Positions 1 through 11,148 of a stretch of 64,000 nt of DNA are shown here, in pieces. Source of the DNA: a candidate division TA06 bacterium (GTDB lineage Bacteria; Hydrothermota; DG-26; E44-bin18); the NCBI GenBank assembly GCA_004376575.1, contig SOJN01000010.1:1-64000 (forward strand), in the 5' to 3' direction. The position numbers were made by a program, and so were the translations under genes. Position 1 is the stretch's first letter, and every line of letters begins with the position of its first letter. The notes under the pieces were generated by a model. That model saw only the letters and a list, made by a program, of their open reading frames with translations. It did not search any database and had not been told where the DNA came from.

Positions 1-158
1 AGCGAGTGGGACGCCTGTCCCGACATAGTCGGGATCTGCCAGTTCCGCCACCCCGGCATACTTAGAGGACAACTTGTATTCATGTTTTTCAAATAGCCCC
101 TCGAGCGAGTGGGACGCCTGTCCCGACATAGTCGGGATCTGCCAGTTCCGCCACCCCG
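1..158 (-). repeat. Two 55-bp direct repeats resembling the 5' part of tRNA-Leu
   Basis: Positions 1-55 and 104-158 are identical, separated by 48 bp. Read on the minus strand each copy begins GGGGTGGCGGAACTGGCAGA, which is the acceptor/D-arm start typical of tRNA-Leu (the first copy is even preceded by GCC, at 55-57). The similarity then stops and is replaced by a TCCCGAC-TAT-GTCGGGA hairpin. No anticodon arm, variable arm or T arm follows, so these are not intact tRNAs, although the left copy runs to the window edge. Fragment of a tRNA-derived repeat family is my reading. Confidence 0.6.
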
Positions 159-189
159 TCGTCATTACGATAGAAACTGCGCAGGGAAT

Positions 190-219
190 ACTATATTATT
201 TGCGAACGCCAGGTGTCAA
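190..219 (-). promoter_or_regulatory. Leftward sigma70-type promoter facing the tRNA-Leu-like repeats
   Basis: On the minus strand there is a perfect -35 TTGACA (214-219), an 18-bp spacer and a -10 TATAGT (190-195). It points left, straight into the tRNA-Leu-like repeats, so it may transcribe them or a tRNA just outside the window. Confidence 0.5.
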
Positions 220-674
220 GTCTTTTTGTGGCCTCACCCCATCTCCAAAACGCCTGCCCACCCACATGGCGATCCAGGTGCAGCCTAAGAATGTGGCTCT
301 TCTCCAATTTAGTTGGCGGTACTGCTTGGCAATGGGGTGCTATGTCCTTGTTTGCCATTGGGATTGGTCTACCGCACTCTTTTCTGCATCTGTTCTGATG
401 TTGCGTCTGACTTTTCTCTTCCTCCATGTGATGCCTGGGCCGTTTTCCTGGAAATGGGCGCTAACCTAGCGCCCCGCAAGCGGCGCTACTCCACACATTC
501 AGGAGTAACCGCCTGTCCTTCGCATTCGGCTTCGCCAAGCATAAACTCCGTCGGAGGAAGGTTGCTCGGCGCCACAGGCAAGGGTTCTCCGTACGTTCCC
601 CAACTCCTCCCTGTCATCAACTTTTTGGGAGAAGAGCAAAAAATGTAAGGTCCGGCCTCGACCTGAGATTCTTT
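220..674. other. Gene-free spacer
   Basis: No reading frame here has a ribosome binding site, family resemblance or credible composition. The short open frames on both strands overlap each other and look like chance. There are fragments of dispersed repeat text (for example around 500-600), but I cannot assign a feature. Confidence 0.5.
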
Positions 675-704
675 TTGACACGAAGCGAAGCAGTGTGCTA
701 CAAT
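675..704 (+). promoter_or_regulatory. Promoter of the secreted-protein gene at 807
   Basis: TTGACA (675-680), an 18-bp spacer and TACAAT (699-704) form a near-consensus housekeeping promoter about 100 bp upstream of the first secreted protein gene, whose own ribosome site is GGAGGGAGG. Confidence 0.65.
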
Positions 705-806
705 AGCAGAAATCTGGCTTTTCCGCCGAGGGAGGTGGTTGCCTGAGATTTGTACGTGTGATTTCCCCAAGCACATAATACAAAACTTCTAACTGGAGGG
801 AGGAGC

Positions 807-3752
807 ATGAGAAAGCTCTTCGTATATACTGCCACGGCGGTTCTACTGCTGGCTTGGGCCGGAGTTTGCGCAGCCGATTTTGCCGCGAAGGCGTTTACGC
901 ACGGTTCTACTGGGGGAGCTAATCCCAGACCAGGCAATGTGACGGCAGGACACCGAACGAGACCAGCGATCCTTCAGGTATTTGATGTCGTCGACTCCAT
1001 CCCTGCCCCTGGAGACTTACACATGGGCCTCGCGTGGGATGGGACATATCTCTGGATGGCCACTAATGAGACACCTCCGATTCGTATTTACAAGATCGAT
1101 CCGGCTACTGGAGCCGCTGTCGACACATTGATCACCAGTGTTGGTAGCTTTGTCCTTGGCCTGACCTATCTGAATGGCTCATTGTGGTTGCAGGAATGGC
1201 AGACCACCGGAACTACTTATCAGATTGATCCGACCAATGGTTCGACCATAAGCTCTTTTGTGTCTCCGGGCGACATATGGTCGAGGGGTCTTGCCAATGA
1301 TGGCACCTTTTTGTGGATTGCAGACACCAGAGGTGGCAGTAACATAGGAATCTTGCATCAGGTCGACACTCTGGGAAGCACACAGAGAACAGTTGACATA
1401 GGAAGCGTCATAAACTGGCCCATGGGGATGACCTACAATCAGACCACGGATTCTATGTGGCTGAACGACAACGGTCCGAATAACGATGTGAATGAGCTGG
1501 ATATTTCAGGAGCAGTAGCGATACTTGTATCCGAACACACGCCCCCAGGAAATCCTATGGCAGATACTCCAGAAGGCTTGACAAATGACGGGACCTTCTT
1601 GTGGTACACGGACCATTACGGCTCCTGGATTTGGAAAATAAACATAACCCCATTTGAACATGATGTGAAAACAGAAGAAATACATACGCCTTCAACTATT
1701 GTGACGCCAGGTGGGCCCGTGACCATTGAAGCAAGGGTGAGAAACTCGGGTGAAAACATGGAAAGCTTCACAGTCTGGGCCGAAGTCGAAAGCCTCAGTG
1801 TTCAAATATACCAGGACTCAGAAAGCATAACCGACCTTGCCGCTGGGGATACGGCATTGGTCACCTTTTCTGTAACGTGGGATGCTCCTGTGGAAGGAAA
1901 CACATATTTGGTGAGGGTCTTTACGGACCTTGTAGGTGATATGCTTCCGGCGAACGATACGGCTGAAGTAGTAACCTTTGCCACTTTCACAGAAAAGATG
2001 TGCATTGATGATGGAACGATGGTGAATGCGCACGCATGGTGGGACGGCGGCAACATATGGGCTGTTCGATATACGCCGAGTGAGTATCCCGCTTACGTAG
2101 ATTCTGTGCAGGTCTACATTCTTTCTGGAGGAGATCCGTACTATCCCTGGCCGGACCCCACACATCAGCCTTTCGTCATTGAGGTGTGGGACGAGGCAGG
2201 CGGCCAGCCTGGTTCAGTCCTTTTCGGGGACACAGTGCTTGCCGATGACATACCGCCAAGTTGGGTGATGGCCTATCCCGACGTCGAAATCACGTCTGGT
2301 GACTTCTGGCCCACGCATCATCAGCTAAACGACAACCCCGCCTGCGAAGGAATGGGTGTTGATGCCTCGGTCAACTATGCCTCCCAAAACTGGGGAAGAA
2401 TAGGCGGCATCTGGCAGCAGTATTCTCCAGCTGGGGATCTCATGATCTGCGCGTACGTCAGGTACAGAGGACTGTACGATGTTGGTCCTGTGTCGATAGA
2501 CTCACCTGGCCGTATTGTAGAGTCCGGAATTCCCCTTAATCCCATGGCAACCGTCGGGAACCAGGGGAGGCTAACAGCCTATGGCTTCCAGGTGGCCTGC
2601 AGAATAGATTCTGCGGGACAACAGGTTTACCTTGACACGGTGACTGTAGACAGTCTGGACTCTGACAGTATTGCACAGGTCACATTCAGTTCCTGGACTC
2701 CTGGCCCGCCGCTCAACGACTATGATGTGACAATGTACACCACCTTCACCTCCGATCCCAGATTCTCAAATGACACACTCTATTCTATTGCCAGCTCGTT
2801 TCAGTTGATGCCAATTCTCTATTCTCCTCCTGGTGTCACGCCCACATTTGATGGATTGATCGAACCAGGCGAGTGGGCTGATGCGAATGCCTACGACATC
2901 TCTGATGTCTTCCAGAAGAAAGGCGAGATAAACTTCCCTGGGAGCGCAATCTTATATGTTATGAACGATCTCAACCAGGTTTACTTTGCCATTGACGCGC
3001 AGTTCGATAGTACCAGAACCGACTTTGACAGGATTGGCATCGCCTTCGATGACAATAGAGATGATGCGTATCCCGCACCTGGCGACGACTCAGAAGGGTT
3101 GCTTACCCTCTACTATACCTCGCTCCTTGACTTTGTTAGCTACACTTCACTTCATTCTGATGGTTCACAAGGCAGCCCCTATGGAGTGAACTTCCAGGCA
3201 GGGACTGCTCTTCCTGCGGGGCACGAGCAATACGAGCTTGCGGTGCCGTTTGGCAGTCTTGACGAAAGGCTTGACGCCAGCCCGCTGGACACTGTGGGCT
3301 TGCATATTTTTGTGGCCGACAGCACGGTGGATGGCGGCGAATACGGTGGCTGGTGGTTCCAGAGCGTGGAACCCAATCAGTGGGACGAACCAGCATACTA
3401 CGGCGATCTGGTTCTCAGTGATGGTGTTGGAGTCACAGAGGCTGTGCCGCAGAGACGCAGAATCGTAAACTACCGCCTGGGTCAGAACTTCCCGAATCCG
3501 TTTAGCGATTTGACCGTCTTTGAGTACGCGATCCCCGACTTCGCAACTAACGCCCATGCTTCTGTACGAATCTATGATGCGGCGGGTCGCGTCGTCCGCA
3601 CGTTGCTTGATAATGACCAGGCGCCTGGCAACTACAAGCTCTTGTGGACCGGGACTGACGATTCGGGAGCAAAAGTTGCTGGCGGAACATACTTCCTCAG
3701 GTTCATATCTGGTGGCTTCACGGCAACAAGGAGGCTTGTTCTCATTCGCTGA
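807..3752 (+). CDS. Secreted multidomain protein with propeller-like repeats, CBM9/DOMON-like domain and C-terminal sorting domain
   Basis: A 981-residue exported protein of unknown function. Residues 1-22 are a Sec signal peptide. Residues about 55-285 hold repeated DGTFLW/NGSLWL blades typical of beta-propellers. Two CARDB-like segments (starting near HDVKTEEIH and after YDVGPVSIDS) flank a conserved module with CIDDG, GDPYYPWPD and HHQLND signatures. Residues about 675-865 resemble a CBM9/DOMON beta-sandwich (EPGEWADAN). The last ~90 residues (NFPNPF to RRLVLIR) are a FlgD-like type-A sorting domain, expected to direct secretion or surface attachment in FCB-type bacteria. Start: ATG after GGAGGGAGG. 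It shares most of its C-terminal two thirds with the next gene, so the pair arose by tandem duplication. Confidence 0.85.
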   Translation: MRKLFVYTATAVLLLAWAGVCAADFAAKAFTHGSTGGANPRPGNVTAGHRTRPAILQVFDVVDSIPAPGDLHMGLAWDGTYLWMATNETPPIRIYKIDPATGAAVDTLITSVGSFVLGLTYLNGSLWLQEWQTTGTTYQIDPTNGSTISSFVSPGDIWSRGLANDGTFLWIADTRGGSNIGILHQVDTLGSTQRTVDIGSVINWPMGMTYNQTTDSMWLNDNGPNNDVNELDISGAVAILVSEHTPPGNPMADTPEGLTNDGTFLWYTDHYGSWIWKINITPFEHDVKTEEIHTPSTIVTPGGPVTIEARVRNSGENMESFTVWAEVESLSVQIYQDSESITDLAAGDTALVTFSVTWDAPVEGNTYLVRVFTDLVGDMLPANDTAEVVTFATFTEKMCIDDGTMVNAHAWWDGGNIWAVRYTPSEYPAYVDSVQVYILSGGDPYYPWPDPTHQPFVIEVWDEAGGQPGSVLFGDTVLADDIPPSWVMAYPDVEITSGDFWPTHHQLNDNPACEGMGVDASVNYASQNWGRIGGIWQQYSPAGDLMICAYVRYRGLYDVGPVSIDSPGRIVESGIPLNPMATVGNQGRLTAYGFQVACRIDSAGQQVYLDTVTVDSLDSDSIAQVTFSSWTPGPPLNDYDVTMYTTFTSDPRFSNDTLYSIASSFQLMPILYSPPGVTPTFDGLIEPGEWADANAYDISDVFQKKGEINFPGSAILYVMNDLNQVYFAIDAQFDSTRTDFDRIGIAFDDNRDDAYPAPGDDSEGLLTLYYTSLLDFVSYTSLHSDGSQGSPYGVNFQAGTALPAGHEQYELAVPFGSLDERLDASPLDTVGLHIFVADSTVDGGEYGGWWFQSVEPNQWDEPAYYGDLVLSDGVGVTEAVPQRRRIVNYRLGQNFPNPFSDLTVFEYAIPDFATNAHASVRIYDAAGRVVRTLLDNDQAPGNYKLLWTGTDDSGAKVAGGTYFLRFISGGFTATRRLVLIR

Positions 3753-3779
3753 TAACCGATGGAACAAGGAGGAGTTGCG

Positions 3780-6647
3780 ATGAAGAAGATTTTGATATTC
3801 TGTGCAGCACTGGTCCTGGCCCTTGCATTACCGCTTTCTGCAGCGGGCAGGAAACTGGATGCTGCCGTATCAGCCGGGCCTGCAGTAAAGACGACGCTAG
3901 ACTTTGAGTCAAGCCCTGGTATTGCTCTTGGAAGTGGGGGCCCGGACGGCTATGGGTATATGTGGATAGACTCAGACACAGCAGGAGGCCCGGCCTTTGA
4001 GTGGGTGGGCATTACCGCTATGGAAGGCGGGAGTGGAACTAACACCGGGATTGCTGGCGACGACACGATGGATGTGATAAATATGTCTCCATTTGGGTTT
4101 CCCTTCTATGAAGGCAGTTTCGATGTGATCAATGTCAGTTCGAATGGTTTCTTGAGTTTTTCGTACTACGGTTACTCGTACCCAACGAACCTTCCGCTGC
4201 CTGATTCGAATATCACCGATGGCCTTTTCCTGTTCTGGGATGACCTAGACCTTCGAATAGAGGGGTCTATCTGGTACTGGTACGACAGCGCAAATGCCAG
4301 GTTCATCGTAGAGTTTTACGATGTCCTGCATTTCGGGACAGGAGGCCCCTACAGCTTCGAGGTTATTCTTCATGCAGACGGCACGATTCTATTCCAGTAT
4401 CTAGACATGAACACCCCCACCAACTCCAGCACAATCGGTATCCAGGGGGCCGATGGTTCAAGTAACTACTTCCTTGAGTATTACAGTAATGGTGCACCTT
4501 TTGCAAATGAGGTTCACGACAGCCTTGCAATACGGTTTGCATACCAGAAGCTTGAGCATGATGTAAAGCCTCTGAATATTATAACTCCTATTGCCAACGT
4601 GGACCCCGGAGGAGTGATCGATATCGAGGCGAATATCCTCAACTACGGGCTGAACCCGGAAAGCTTCGATGTGGGAGCAGAGGTTGAAAGCTCTGGAGTG
4701 GTAATCTACCAGTGCTTCGAGCATGTATCTGACCTCGACCCGTCAGAAGTTACCGCTGTCGTATTTTCCGACCCCTGGTTTGTGCCGGCCGGTGAAGGTC
4801 TGTCCTATGATGTCACAGTTTACACCATGCTGCTCGGCGACATGAACAACGCCAATGACACTATTTCTCTCACAACAAGAGCTGTCACTACGGAGAAATT
4901 GTGCATTGACGATGGCGTAATGGTGAATGCTTATGCATGGCTTGCTGCGGACAACGTGTGGGGTGTAAGATACACACCCCCCGACTATCCGACCGTAATC
5001 GAATCTGTCTGGGTCTACATCCTCTCCTTTGGCGACCCGTATTACCCGTGGCCTGACGCCGTGCATCAGGAGTTTCAGATCTCAATCTTTGACGAAAGTG
5101 GCGGTCAGCCCGGCACGGAGCTTTTTGCCGATACAGTATTGGCCGATGATACGCCACCAAGCTGGGTGTCCGCCTACCCGAATGTGGAGATAACTTCGGG
5201 GGACTTCTGGGTGGCCAATCATCAGCTTACTTCCAACCCTACCTGTGAAGGAATGGGTGTTGATGTCGCTATGGACTATCCCAATCTTAACTGGGGAAGA
5301 ATAGGTGGTACCTGGCAGACATATGGTGTTTCTGGCGATCTGATGATGTGTGCTTTTGTGAGACTTCTGGCTCCGCATGACGTAGCGACAGAATCTGTGG
5401 ACGAACCAGGGCCAATAGTCGAGGCGGAAGCGCTCATCAACCCTGTGGGTACAGTCAAGAATGTTGGGAAAAACACCGAAAGTTTCGAGGTCGCGTGCAT
5501 AATCGATTCAGCCGGTACGACGATATGGGCTGATACGCTACCCATATTTAACCTCGACCCGGGCGATTCAGAACAGATCGTCTTTAGTGCCTGGCAAGTT
5601 GGACCTCACGGAGTGCAATATGGCGTGACCATAAGAACGATACTGGCGACTGATCAGAGAAATGGAAACAACGCAAAAGCGGTGCAAACCAACTCTTTCA
5701 AGGTGGTGTATGAAATCGCCTCACCACCCACGAGTAACCCGCCGACCATTGATGGGATAATCGACTTTGCAGAATGGTCAGATGCCAATCTGGAGGACAT
5801 ATCGGATATCCTTGCCAAGTATGAAGAGCTGAACATGCCTGGAAGCGCCATGCTTCACGTGAAGAATGACAATGACTATGTCTATTTTGCCATTGACGCT
5901 TACTTTGACGCGACTAGATCAGACTGGGACAACATGTGGTTGTTTTTTGACGACAACAACGACGGCGTCTTCCCACCACCGGGAACCAATGGGGAAGGTG
6001 GCATAGGACTCTTTTACACATCTCTGCTGGATCTCGCTGTCTACCTGCCCCTGTACTCAGATGGTTCTACAGGAGACATGAATGGGGTGAACTTCCCTGC
6101 GGCGACGGCCATGCCAATAGGTCATGAACAGTATGAGATTGCGATTCCTCTTGGGACTCTTCCTGAAGAGCTCAACTGCAGTCCTGCCGATACTGTGGGA
6201 ATGCTCATAGTAGTGACCGATACCACGACTGATTCACGTGAGACAGGTGGATGGTGGGTGCAGAGTATTGATCCTGCCAACTGGAATGACCCGAGCTTCT
6301 ATGGCAAACTCCTTCTTTCAGTTGAGGTGGGTGTGGAAGAAAAGCATCCGGCCAGGAAAGCGAGTCCCACCGTCAGCTTCCTCTCTCAGAACGTCCCCAA
6401 CCCGTTCAGGGACTGCACCACAGTCCGGTTCGGAGTGGCAAGAGACTGCTTTGTGTCGGTTGACGTATTTGATGTAGCCGGACGTCTGGTGAAGAACATC
6501 TTTTCCGGGGAAATGAGTCGTGGACTCAATTCCGCAACCTGGGACGGGACCAGCGAAGCGGGCGTTGAGGTATCCTCTGGCACCTATTTCATCAGAATGG
6601 CTGGCGGCAGAGAGAACTTTGTCAAGAGAGTGGTAATGGTAAGGTAG
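3780..6647 (+). CDS. Secreted multidomain paralogue of the upstream protein
   Basis: A 955-residue exported protein. I start it at MKKILIF, just after AAGGAGG, rather than at an in-frame ATG seven codons upstream. A signal peptide (~1-22) is followed by an N-terminal beta-sandwich region (about 90-270, SPFGFPFYEG, SSNGFLSF) that differs from the propeller of its neighbour. After HDVKPLNIITP the two proteins align continuously: CARDB-like, the CIDDG...GDPYYPWPD module, a second CARDB-like part, the CBM9/DOMON-like domain (FAEWSDAN) and the sorting domain (NVPNPF to KRVVMVR). The gap to the previous gene is 27 bp, so co-transcription is likely. Substrate and partner are unknown. Confidence 0.85.
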   Translation: MKKILIFCAALVLALALPLSAAGRKLDAAVSAGPAVKTTLDFESSPGIALGSGGPDGYGYMWIDSDTAGGPAFEWVGITAMEGGSGTNTGIAGDDTMDVINMSPFGFPFYEGSFDVINVSSNGFLSFSYYGYSYPTNLPLPDSNITDGLFLFWDDLDLRIEGSIWYWYDSANARFIVEFYDVLHFGTGGPYSFEVILHADGTILFQYLDMNTPTNSSTIGIQGADGSSNYFLEYYSNGAPFANEVHDSLAIRFAYQKLEHDVKPLNIITPIANVDPGGVIDIEANILNYGLNPESFDVGAEVESSGVVIYQCFEHVSDLDPSEVTAVVFSDPWFVPAGEGLSYDVTVYTMLLGDMNNANDTISLTTRAVTTEKLCIDDGVMVNAYAWLAADNVWGVRYTPPDYPTVIESVWVYILSFGDPYYPWPDAVHQEFQISIFDESGGQPGTELFADTVLADDTPPSWVSAYPNVEITSGDFWVANHQLTSNPTCEGMGVDVAMDYPNLNWGRIGGTWQTYGVSGDLMMCAFVRLLAPHDVATESVDEPGPIVEAEALINPVGTVKNVGKNTESFEVACIIDSAGTTIWADTLPIFNLDPGDSEQIVFSAWQVGPHGVQYGVTIRTILATDQRNGNNAKAVQTNSFKVVYEIASPPTSNPPTIDGIIDFAEWSDANLEDISDILAKYEELNMPGSAMLHVKNDNDYVYFAIDAYFDATRSDWDNMWLFFDDNNDGVFPPPGTNGEGGIGLFYTSLLDLAVYLPLYSDGSTGDMNGVNFPAATAMPIGHEQYEIAIPLGTLPEELNCSPADTVGMLIVVTDTTTDSRETGGWWVQSIDPANWNDPSFYGKLLLSVEVGVEEKHPARKASPTVSFLSQNVPNPFRDCTTVRFGVARDCFVSVDVFDVAGRLVKNIFSGEMSRGLNSATWDGTSEAGVEVSSGTYFIRMAGGRENFVKRVVMVR

Positions 6648-6717
6648 CAGGAAACCATGGTCTTCTGAGATTCTTGGTGAACGAAGATTCGAGAAGATAT
6701 GAAAGGGGAAAAACAGG

Positions 6718-9700
6718 ATGAGAACGATGCGAACACTTGCTGTGGCGACCATGATGGTACTTTTGGTCGCTCCGAATGTGGTCGCCCGCGGAGTGATGGG
6801 ACCTGACCTTGCGGAAATGGTAAACCTCGCCAAGGAGGACGAGCTCATTCCGGTCAACGTGGTCCTTCGGGAGCAGGCAGACCCGGGCATGCTGGCGAAT
6901 TTGACCAGGGGGATGGATCGCAAAACTAGAAAGATGGCCGTGGTCTCAGAGCTTAAGAGATTCTCCAGCGAACAGCAGGAAGTTATCCTGTCTTACCTGG
7001 AACTGGCCTCAGCCAAAGGACTTGCAGAAAGGGTAACCCCGTTCTGGGTCTTGAATGCGATACATGCAGAGGTTGTGCCTGAGTTGATTGATGACCTGTT
7101 GTTCATGGATGAGGTCTGGTATGTAGAAAGCAGTCTTCTCAAGGGCGACCCCTTTCCTGCAATGCACTCGACGCTTACTGCTGCTTCAGACACGGCGTGG
7201 GGAGTTCTGAAGATAAATGCTCCAGCCGTCTGGCTTGATGGCTATACCGGAGATGGGATAGTCGTCGGGATAATCGATACAGGTGTGAACTATAATCATG
7301 TGGATCTGGCTGATCACATGTGGGCCGACCCCAACTACCCAAATCATGGATGGGACTTCCTTGCCGATGATGACGACCCCATGGATACAGCTGGACATGG
7401 CACTCACTGTGCAGGCACAATCGCGGGTGACGGCACTGCAGATACCCTCACCGGTGTTGCGCCTGATGCACAGGTGATGGCCATGCGTGTGAGAACTGTG
7501 GCAGATTCGACTGCTGAGAACCAGGTCTGGGCAGCCATGGAGTTTGCTGTCAGTCCTCCGCTTTCCCCGGACAACGGTGCCAATCTCATAAGCATGTCTC
7601 TAGGTTGGTTCTATACTTGGGATCCAAGGAGAGCCGCATGGAGAACGGCCTGTACTAATGTAGGTCTGGCTGATGTTCCCATGATTGTCGCAGCGGGCAA
7701 TGAGAGAGGAATGTTTCCTCCTCCGAACGATCTCCGGTGTCCGGGCGATGTTCCGCCGCCGTGGAGGAACCCTGATCAGATCGAGGGCGGCCTGAGTGCT
7801 GTGATAAGTATCGGGGCCACTACCATTGACGATGTCTACGCCTCTTTTTCTTCCCAGGGACCGGTTGCCTGGAACATTGATCCTTTCTACGACTACATAT
7901 ATCCTCCTGGGCTCATAAGTCCAGACGTGTCTGCCCCGGGTGAGGATGTGCTCTCCCTGAGGCACAACAATAACACGGGCTACAGGTACATGAGCGGGAC
8001 TTCCATGGCCACTCCCCACGTTGCCGGAACAGTCGCCTTGATGCTTCAAAAGAACCTACTGCTCAGCCCTGCAGAAGTAGATGAAATTCTTGAGACGACT
8101 GCTCTGGACCTCGGTGATCCCGGGAAAGACAATGATTACGGCGCAGGACGGATTCAGGCATGGGAAGCAGTTGATGCCACCTGGCCGCCTGATAGGCCCA
8201 ATGTGAGGTATCGAACAATAGTATATGATGATACTGCAGCCGGAAATGGCGACGGCATATTTGATCCTTGGGAGACTGTGGATGCTTTTATCAGTCTAGA
8301 CAACAATGGTGGACAGGATGCGGAAACTGTGAATGTTGTACTGCGAACGGAAGATACCCTCCTTATCATCGAGGATTCAACTGCTTCATATCCCGATATT
8401 CCGATGGGGGAGAATAGAAGGAACGATGCTGATCCTTTCGTTTTCTCAGCTGATCTCTTGACGCCGGAAGGATATATTGCCCAAGTTGTCGCCCACATTA
8501 CTGCTGCGGGTGGATACGAGTGGGACAGGAGTTTTCAGGTTCAAATTGGGGTGCAACCAGTCCTGTGGGCGGACCATAATATAGGGAATATGGTCTTCAC
8601 AGTAACCTGCATTGCCGCCTGCGGCCATACTGAGACGGATTCTATCTCTATGGAAGGCACTGGTCTCATCTTCCCCAAAGCTGGCGGCGGCAACCTGCTG
8701 AAGATTGGTTCTATATGGATTGGCAATGCCTCTAGCTATGTGGTGAACAGAGACTATTCTGCAGGCAACGCAGACTGGCAGACAGTGGTGCCAGGGGGCT
8801 GGTTGAGATTGGGTGCAACTCTTTTCAGTGACCAGGATGGGGAAGCCAGATACGAAGACGCAGGTGCTCCTTCACCCAAGGGGCTGTCTGTAGAGCAGCG
8901 CTCATGGGCATGGGCTGATCCCCCGTACGATGACTTCGTGATTATGATGTACAAGCTTACGAATACGGGCGCCGCTAATCTGGGGAACCTCTACGCAGGT
9001 CAGTTCATGGACTTTGATATGACAGTGTCCAATCCAGATGACGACCTGGGTGGCAGGGATGTCGACAGGAACTTGATCTATATGTACGATACGAGTGAGC
9101 CGGAATATGCGGGCATAAGAGCCCTCGGTGCCATTCCAGTGAAGAATCTGACATTCATAGAAAATGCTCTGTACATAGACCCATGGGGCTACATGCCGGA
9201 CTCCTACAAGTTCCAGTTGCTTAAGGGAATCATGGGCATCCCTGAAGCCTCAACCGAGAAAAACTGGTCAACTCTCGTTTCTGTTGGGCCTTTTGACCTG
9301 GCAGCAGGTGATTCCACTTACGTGGGTTTTGCCATTGTTTGCGGCGAAGACTACAACGACCTCTTGACAAACTCAGACGAGGCAGACAGCATCTTCCGTG
9401 AGAAGACAGGGATTCTTGAGGAAATGACGCCAGTAAGTCCGCCCACAGCCCTTTCACTCTTTCAGAACGTCCCGAATCCTTTTCACACTCATACTTCCAT
9501 TCGATTTGTGATGACCAGGAAAGGTGAGCTGTCGCTGAAGGTGTTCGACATCTCTGGTAGAGTTGTGGCGTCTCTTTACGAGGGTAGTGCAAGCGAAGGT
9601 GCACATGTAGCCCGCTGGGACGGCAGAACGGATGAGGGTGGGCCGCTTCCTTCCGGCGTATACTTCTACAGTCTGTCCACCGCCGAAAGGACGATAACAA

Positions 9701-9723
9701 AGAAGTTGGTGGTTCTCCGTTAG
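6718..9723 (+). CDS. Subtilisin-like serine protease (S8) with C-terminal sorting domain
   Basis: An exported subtilase of 1001 residues. After a signal peptide and a pro-region (to about 150) comes the catalytic domain with the full S8 triad: Asp187 in IIDTGVNYNH, His227 in GHGTHCAG and Ser429 in GTSMATPH. Downstream there are beta-rich segments and a ~300-residue region with tryptophan- and aspartate-rich stretches, then a type-A sorting domain (NVPNPF to KKLVVLR). It sits 70 bp behind the two paralogous surface proteins and shares their sorting signal, so it may process surface proteins or degrade extracellular protein. The start ATG follows a GAAAGGGG stretch. The cluster ends in a strong terminator. 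Confidence 0.93.
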   Translation: MRTMRTLAVATMMVLLVAPNVVARGVMGPDLAEMVNLAKEDELIPVNVVLREQADPGMLANLTRGMDRKTRKMAVVSELKRFSSEQQEVILSYLELASAKGLAERVTPFWVLNAIHAEVVPELIDDLLFMDEVWYVESSLLKGDPFPAMHSTLTAASDTAWGVLKINAPAVWLDGYTGDGIVVGIIDTGVNYNHVDLADHMWADPNYPNHGWDFLADDDDPMDTAGHGTHCAGTIAGDGTADTLTGVAPDAQVMAMRVRTVADSTAENQVWAAMEFAVSPPLSPDNGANLISMSLGWFYTWDPRRAAWRTACTNVGLADVPMIVAAGNERGMFPPPNDLRCPGDVPPPWRNPDQIEGGLSAVISIGATTIDDVYASFSSQGPVAWNIDPFYDYIYPPGLISPDVSAPGEDVLSLRHNNNTGYRYMSGTSMATPHVAGTVALMLQKNLLLSPAEVDEILETTALDLGDPGKDNDYGAGRIQAWEAVDATWPPDRPNVRYRTIVYDDTAAGNGDGIFDPWETVDAFISLDNNGGQDAETVNVVLRTEDTLLIIEDSTASYPDIPMGENRRNDADPFVFSADLLTPEGYIAQVVAHITAAGGYEWDRSFQVQIGVQPVLWADHNIGNMVFTVTCIAACGHTETDSISMEGTGLIFPKAGGGNLLKIGSIWIGNASSYVVNRDYSAGNADWQTVVPGGWLRLGATLFSDQDGEARYEDAGAPSPKGLSVEQRSWAWADPPYDDFVIMMYKLTNTGAANLGNLYAGQFMDFDMTVSNPDDDLGGRDVDRNLIYMYDTSEPEYAGIRALGAIPVKNLTFIENALYIDPWGYMPDSYKFQLLKGIMGIPEASTEKNWSTLVSVGPFDLAAGDSTYVGFAIVCGEDYNDLLTNSDEADSIFREKTGILEEMTPVSPPTALSLFQNVPNPFHTHTSIRFVMTRKGELSLKVFDISGRVVASLYEGSASEGAHVARWDGRTDEGGPLPSGVYFYSLSTAERTITKKLVVLR

Positions 9724-9749
9724 CGTTTTTCATGCCACTTGCAGACATA

Positions 9750-9781
9750 GGGGCGTAGGCAAGGTGCCTGCGCCTCTTTTT
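9750..9781 (+). terminator. Rho-independent terminator
   Basis: A 12-bp stem (9750-9761 with 9765-9776, two G-T wobbles), a 3-nt AGG loop and TTTTT lie 26 bp after the protease stop codon. It ends the secreted-protein transcription unit. Confidence 0.85.
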
Positions 9782-9854
9782 GTGCAAGGTGCCTACGCCG
9801 AACCACTGACTATCATCTTCTTCTTTGCTGAAGATTTGGTGTCTGTGGTATCTG

Positions 9855-9883
9855 TTGACATGTGAGTTTGGGTGTGGTAATAG
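9855..9883 (+). promoter_or_regulatory. Promoter of obg
   Basis: TTGACA (9855-9860), a 17-bp spacer and TAATAG (9878-9883) lie 34 bp before the obg start, after the upstream terminator. Confidence 0.55.
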
Positions 9884-9890
9884 ACTTTGA

Positions 9891-11124
<1,234 letters not shown>

Positions 11125-11148
11125 TTTCGATTTTCGTGAGGTGGGAAG

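Noticed and set aside
1-57. Complete tRNA-Leu at the left edge
   Set aside because: After the D-arm-like start the sequence turns into a TCCCGAC/GTCGGGA hairpin with no anticodon stem within the visible 57 bases.
191-427. Small minus-strand gene (78 codons)
   Set aside because: It contains the leftward promoter boxes, has no ribosome site, and overlaps frames of equal length on the other strand.
3165-3767. 200-codon minus-strand frame over the end of the first secreted protein
   Set aside because: Shadow of a well-supported gene; no start signal or family resemblance.
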